Source: Mytilus trossulus (Eukaryota; Mollusca; Bivalvia; Mytilida; Mytilidae). Taken from it: a stretch of 64,000 nt of DNA. Numbering within the stretch: position 1 is the stretch's first letter; each line of letters opens with the position of its first letter. The notes beneath the pieces are model-generated. The model saw nothing but the letters and a program-made list of their open reading frames with translations, was not told the origin of the DNA and ran no database searches. The position numbers and the translations under genes are program-made. The stretch is taken from NCBI RefSeq assembly GCF_036588685.1, contig NC_086382.1, forward strand, positions 67,502,929-67,566,928, read 5' to 3'. Shown one piece after another: positions 59,487 through 64,000 of this stretch.

Positions 59487-61489
59487 CTAAAAACAAAAAT
59501 TGTTAAATAATCAATAAAATAGACATTCTATTTGTTGTTATCATACTTCTTCACGAAATTATTTGTCTGCTGATCTACTGTTTTTAACATCATTTAATTT
59601 GGAAAACTCACTCACTCAGCAATGGGTCTCTCTCACAACTACTGACATTTAATCTTTCATCTGGCATACATCAAAATATAATTTCAACGAGTTCAATCAA
59701 AATCAATTTGAAATAAATGTTACTGATGTTCAAACCTTCCAGTTTTCCGGCTTTATGGGGGTATCCCTAATGAGAGGTGTTGACTTGACCCTTGAATAAC
59801 TCAATAATCTTGACCCTTGAATAACTCAATAATCTTGACTAAATATATTTTAAAAATCATTGAAAGGAGTAAAAAATACAGTTGAATATAGGGTCTTTGC
59901 ATCTGAACTAAACACATTTATTCAAAAACCAGTTGTTGGCATCACACAGGTTATGTTCTTCTCATATATGTTATGATGGTATGATACTAAACCCCTAACG
60001 GGAAGGATTGTGCCTGATATTCATATGATGAAATCATAATCTTTCAATCAGTTTAATTGAAGTCTGGAGCTGGCATGTCAGTTAACTGCTATTCTAATGC
60101 AATTAGTTTGTAACGATAATTTTCATTGGACGTTGACAAATATTTGAGGGGTTAGATTCCACGTTCTACCAGTCCGTAACTAAGAAAGCCACCATTTTGA
60201 ATTCCGATTTTTTTGGGGTATGTAATTTCTCAAAAATAAACAAGATTGTCCCATTTTGAGCCTCAAAATCTTCTTTTTGTCTATATTGAAACCATTCTGA
60301 AGCGTACGAAAAGTAAAAATACGTTAAGTATTCATGTTTGACATCCAGAGTATGCATATGACGTCACATTGTTTAGATGCTAAAGACAATGCAACAGTTT
60401 CGCAGACTTTTTCATTTATGGCATTTTTAAGCCAAAATTTTTATTAAATGAAATTTAATTTAATATGTGGCATTAGAATGGAGATAACTGTATTGTATTT
60501 TAAGCTTGGCCTTCGTAAAACTTGATTTTTCTGTCGCAAATATCCGTTTACCTATCTCCGCTCCGCGTCGCTAGGTAAACTCAATTTGCGACAGTAAAAT
60601 CTACGTTTTACGAAGGCCAAGCTTAAAATACAATACAGTTATCTCCTAAGTAGTCTGTTGTCATTTATGTATAATTGTCATTTTGTTTATTTTCTTTGGT
60701 TTCATCTTCTGACATCAGACTCAGACTTCTCTTGAATTGAATTTTAAATGTACGTATTGTTATGCTTTTACTTTTCTACATTGGCTAGAGGTATAGGGGG
60801 AGGGTTGAGATCTCATAAACATGTTTAACCCCGCTGCATTTTTGCGCCTGTCCCAAGTCAGGAGCCTCTGGTCTTTGTTAGTCTTGTAGCATTTTAATTT
60901 TAGTTTCTTGTGTACAATTTGGAAATTAGTATGGCGTTCATTATCACTGAACTAGTATATATTTGTTTAGGGGCCAGCTGAAGGACGCCTCCGGGTGCGG
61001 GAATTTCTCGTTACATTGAAGACCTGTTGGTGACATTCTGCTGTTGTTTTTTCTATGGTTGGGTTGTTGTCTCTTTGATACATTCCCCATTTCCATTTTC
61101 AATTTTATGTAAACTCATACAAAACCATAGGCCAAGTTCAGATGGATATCTAGAGTAGATGGGATTGACATGGTCATATATAACACCTGTTATGATTGGA
61201 TATGGATTACTGCCATTAGAACTCAAGGAGTTCTGGGTTGTGGCAGGGTTCCTTGAGGTTATGACATTAATCCAATCAATTTGGTCTCTTGTAGAGTTGT
61301 CTCATTGTTACATCTTCTTTTTTATATCTCCATCCAAGTCACAATTTACAAAAGCAAACTGTTATAGGTCAAAGTACAGTCTTCAACAGGGAGCCTTGGC
61401 TCACATCAAACAGCAAGCTATAAAGGGACCCAAAAATGTGCTTGAATTTCCCATGGTATTTTAGAAAAGTTTGTAAGTATGTGTGTTAC
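59487..61489 (-). other. carboxylase intron with foldback and dispersed repeats
   Basis: A 2-kb intron. A 27-base direct duplication (CTTGACCCTTGAATAACTC type) lies at 59785-59840. The foldback is at 60480-60646, a repeat shared with 30890-31230 at 60920-61110, and reverse R2 pieces at 61280-61450. No exon. Confidence 0.5.
60480..60646. mobile_element. foldback element in carboxylase intron
   Basis: The left arm GGAGATAACTGTATTGTATT is the exact complement of the right end AATACAATACAGTTATCTCC. The arms continue through AAGCTTGGCCTTCGTAAAAC and CTGTCGCAAAT to a GC-rich centre (TCTCCGCTCCGCGTCGC). Arms are about 72 bases long with very few mismatches. Confidence 0.88.
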
Positions 61490-61625
61490 CTTTCATTCCC
61501 CCAGAAAATCCTCTCCAGTTAGCAAAGATCATTATTGGTAATTCCTCTCTGTTAAAATCTTTAAGTGCCTGAGCTGTTTTATAGGCTGAGTCTGGGAACC
61601 ATACCTGACCAGCTTGCTGTAAAAT
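61490..61625 (-). CDS. ACACA: acetyl-CoA carboxylase exon, carboxyltransferase core
   Basis: 45 codons, phase 0-1. Contains [20 protein letters not shown] and [16 protein letters not shown]. The NWRGFSGG block is among the most conserved in the family and carries the Arg thought to contact the biotin carboxylate. Confidence 0.96.
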
Positions 61626-61870
61626 CTACAATGACAAAAACAGGATTGAATAATTCAGTTACAGTATGTTACACAATGTAATATGGATGAGAAATCTTTA
61701 GTCAGAAAATTAAAAAAAAGATATATTCTGCCTTGAAACAGCAAAGCAAGCAATGAACATGATGAAGAAAACTCATTATTCATATCCAATATATGAAACT
61801 AAATGATTTGGCTAACATAAACTGAATATCTGTCATAGAAGGGCATTATTTCAAAAGTTGAATGAGTTAC

Positions 61871-61967
61871 CTTGAGTTCTGAATCTAAATTGGCAGGATC
61901 TGCTGGTGTAGAAGTTTCCACAGTTCTTGTTTCTACGGCAACAACTCCCATAGGTATACCTCCTAGC
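61871..61967 (-). CDS. ACACA: acetyl-CoA carboxylase exon, carboxyltransferase core
   Basis: 32 codons after a split Arg codon. [17 protein letters not shown] and [12 protein letters not shown] are conserved. Confidence 0.96.
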
Positions 61968-62344
61968 CTGCAAACAAAAATATTTTAATCAATGTATAAT
62001 GAGTGGATTTTTTTCTTGTAATGATTAACTTTCCCTCATTTTTTTGGTTTTGGGGAATAAGCCTGATGCAAGATTGCATTTATTTAGCTGAGCCCAGTTT
62101 GTCTATTATTAAAGAAAAATAGACATAAATACAATATGAAGATGACTAAATATTCTGTTGTATGTGATGAATTTGGTTCCCTGACAGTAAATCCACAGTA
62201 AACATGCTATTTCAAATTGATCACAATTCATCATAAATGTTAAATTAGTGGTTGCTAAATTATATCTACAGCAAATGTATCCTATGATGGTTGTTCCTGT
62301 CTACATTGATTCATATTGTTTATGTACTGTCATATGGATCATAC

Positions 62345-62441
62345 CTTGCCCTGCCAACAACCACTGTTTGTGCCCATCCAGCCATGATCTCACTGAATGA
62401 ACCTTGGTCAAAAAAACCAGACTGCCAAACTGTCTTTCTAT
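62345..62441 (-). CDS. ACACA: acetyl-CoA carboxylase exon, carboxyltransferase core
   Basis: Encodes [20 protein letters not shown] and [12 protein letters not shown] place the acceptor at ATTATAG (62442), because only this one keeps the split Asp codon in phase with the exon at 62826. Confidence 0.95.
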
Positions 62442-62825
62442 CTATAATGCATAATAAATTAAAACATTAACTCATAATTCATCAACATAAACAGTCATAT
62501 AAACAGAATACAAACTAAATTGACATCTCTACTTTATCATCCATCTGAAAGCATAAACCACATTACTTGACAGTCTGTGAGCTTTTAGAAATAACAGAAA
62601 CACACAGGAAAACAAGAATGAAAATGAGCATGTGTACTAAGTTTCAATATGGTGTGACTACAACTTCATGGTAAACTTTCTTGACCACTTAAACCTGATA
62701 CAGAAAAGATGAACAGAGTTTTGAACAGATCTACAGACAAGGAAAAACATTGCTCGACAGAGTTAGTCCATACTTATATCATCTTAGGGTTACACAATGG
62801 TATGGTTCTATCTATATAAACATAC

Positions 62826-62949
62826 CAGGATGAGGCCTTCCAGCTAACATCCACCTAGGATCATAGGGTGCCTTTGTAGGTACAAACTCTATATTCCTAT
62901 CTACAGGGTCATGTAATAAACTCATTAATGGTAAAGGACTGCCATGTTT
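62826..62949 (-). CDS. ACACA: acetyl-CoA carboxylase exon, carboxyltransferase core
   Basis: Encodes [20 protein letters not shown] and [19 protein letters not shown], matching the linker between the N and C halves of the carboxyltransferase domain. Phase 0-1, donor GTATGT. Confidence 0.96.
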
Positions 62950-63390
62950 CTGTAAACAGAACAATATATTAGCATATAATGTCAGGATAATTGCTAGAAA
63001 ATAATTTTAACAATTTGTTAAGCTTTCAGTTAAAATGTATTTCAAGTAAACTGAAAAAAGGACTTGAACAAAGTTAACCACCACTTACTCACATTTTTCT
63101 TGTGCTTTATGTATAAAATATATCCATAAATGTAGCATTTTTTCTATTTATTGTTTAAGATAAAAAAAAAAATTGATACAAGTAATGTAAACTTTTTATA
63201 GCTTATAAACACGCCTACACTTACAAGTACTTATCAGTTTCAAGAGCTTTGGTGAGCAAAACAATGAAAATTAAACAACAATTGCTAAATTCTATATTAT
63301 CAGGTGGAAAGACTCATTGGCAATCATACCACATCTTCTTTTTTATAATATTACATTTAATGGCGATATAATTTGCTATTGTTATATTAC

Positions 63391-63534
63391 CTCTGGCATG
63401 TAAGATAAGTACTGTAATATTTGGACAACTCCATCAAAGTCATTAGCTACCACGTCATGTGACACTCCATTATTATACATGATCTGTACCCCACCTAGCT
63501 GGTTATTACTTGTGTAGACTTCTTTACCGAGGAC
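63391..63534 (-). CDS. ACACA: acetyl-CoA carboxylase exon, carboxyltransferase core
   Basis: 48 codons, phase 0-0. [35 protein letters not shown] and LQYLSYMPE are conserved. The acceptor TTTTACAG lies directly after a near-identical partial copy of the same exon (63543-63645), so two competing acceptors exist 111 bases apart. Confidence 0.93.
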
Positions 63535-63542
63535 CTGTAAAA

Positions 63543-63645
63543 TAAATCAGTCATTAGCTACCACGTCATGTGACACTCCATTATTATACATGATCTGTAC
63601 ACCACCTAGCTGGTTATTACTTGTGTAGACTTCTTTACCAAGAAC
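63543..63645 (-). pseudogene. partial tandem duplicate of carboxylase exon with acceptor
   Basis: A copy of the first 97 bases of the 63391-63534 exon, with its own AACAG acceptor and only about three base differences. On the minus strand it reads [17 protein letters not shown] in frame and runs into TGA immediately after the duplicated part (AAT GAC TGA). Use of this upstream acceptor would add 37 codons containing a stop, so it would act as a poison extension. Confidence 0.85.
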
Positions 63646-64000
63646 CTGTTAAAACACATCAAAGTAAAAAATGCTACTGTTTCAAGTGACATTCTTTAAA
63701 AACTGAAATTCGATACATTTTTTTAATTTTTGAACAAATTCTGTACAAGTGAACAGCTATGCTGATGCGAAATTTTGTAATTGACAACCAAATCTTATTT
63801 CAATGTTGTTTTACTCATGGCTATGTTGTAATTATACAAATCCATAGCAAATCTATGCTTTGTTACACTTGATCTATCTCATATGTAAAAACTGGTCGGT
63901 CTATATAGAAACAATCATAATCAGCTGTGCCATGAGCGCATGATACGCCTGTCGTCTTGTGTGCTATAATCATAAATAGTTTCTGAGATACAGCGTGACA
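63646..64000 (-). other. carboxylase intron, right edge
   Basis: No exon recognised. The last 100 bases contain a sequence (GCGCATGATACGCCTGTCGT, then TTTCTGAGATACAGCGTGAC) that looks like part of a dispersed mollusc repeat. The 5' exons of the carboxylase lie beyond the window. Confidence 0.45.

Noticed and set aside
63900-64000. Further carboxylase exon at the right edge
   Set aside because: None of the minus-strand frames matches the conserved residues expected just before [12 protein letters not shown]; the sequence looks like a dispersed repeat.

Overview
The window looks like nuclear DNA of a bivalve mollusc, most likely a mussel (Mytilus or a relative). It is AT-rich, its genes are split by GT-AG introns, and much of the non-coding DNA belongs to repeat families that I associate with bivalve genomes (from memory, no search run). 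I see no prokaryotic gene organisation and no convincing rRNA, tRNA or CRISPR.

Layout. (1) 1-947, minus strand: two exons of a gene with thrombospondin type 1-like (TSP1) repeats that runs off the left edge. (2) 948-13900: no recognised gene. It holds a nested MITE, a two-copy segmental duplication (about 5090-7080 and 8515-11010), a palindromic cluster, fragments of a Penelope-like reverse transcriptase element and a foldback element. (3) 14946-17194, plus: a secreted IgGFc-binding-domain protein (gene A). (4) 19137-24329, plus: a secreted Ly6/uPAR-type three-finger (TFP) protein in small exons. (5) 28268-37851, plus: a run of exons in compatible phase encoding TFP, Thr-rich linker, two ShK domains, one EGF-like domain and an IgGFc-binding domain (gene B). 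A 2.2-kb hAT-like element lies between its ShK and EGF exons, and the IgGFc exon carries one in-frame stop. (6) 44373-47963, plus: a two-exon gene with signal peptide, coiled coil and IgGFc-binding domain (gene C). (7) 49049-49921, minus: a decayed Penelope-like element. (8) 52661-63534, minus: ten exons coding for the C-terminal carboxyltransferase part of acetyl-CoA carboxylase. The 5' part of this gene lies to the right of the window.

How the parts fit. The central 33 kb is a tandem cluster of secreted, disulphide-rich proteins. Three paralogous IgGFc-binding domains each sit in one large 3'-terminal exon that begins in phase 1, and each is preceded by different N-terminal modules (signal peptide only; TFP/ShK/EGF; coiled coil) that all end in phase 1. 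This is the expected layout for exon shuffling and is the most interesting feature here. A mucus or immune-surface role is inference from domain type only. The acetyl-CoA carboxylase gene is an ordinary metabolic gene, but it carries two independent partial exon duplications and several transposon insertions in its introns.
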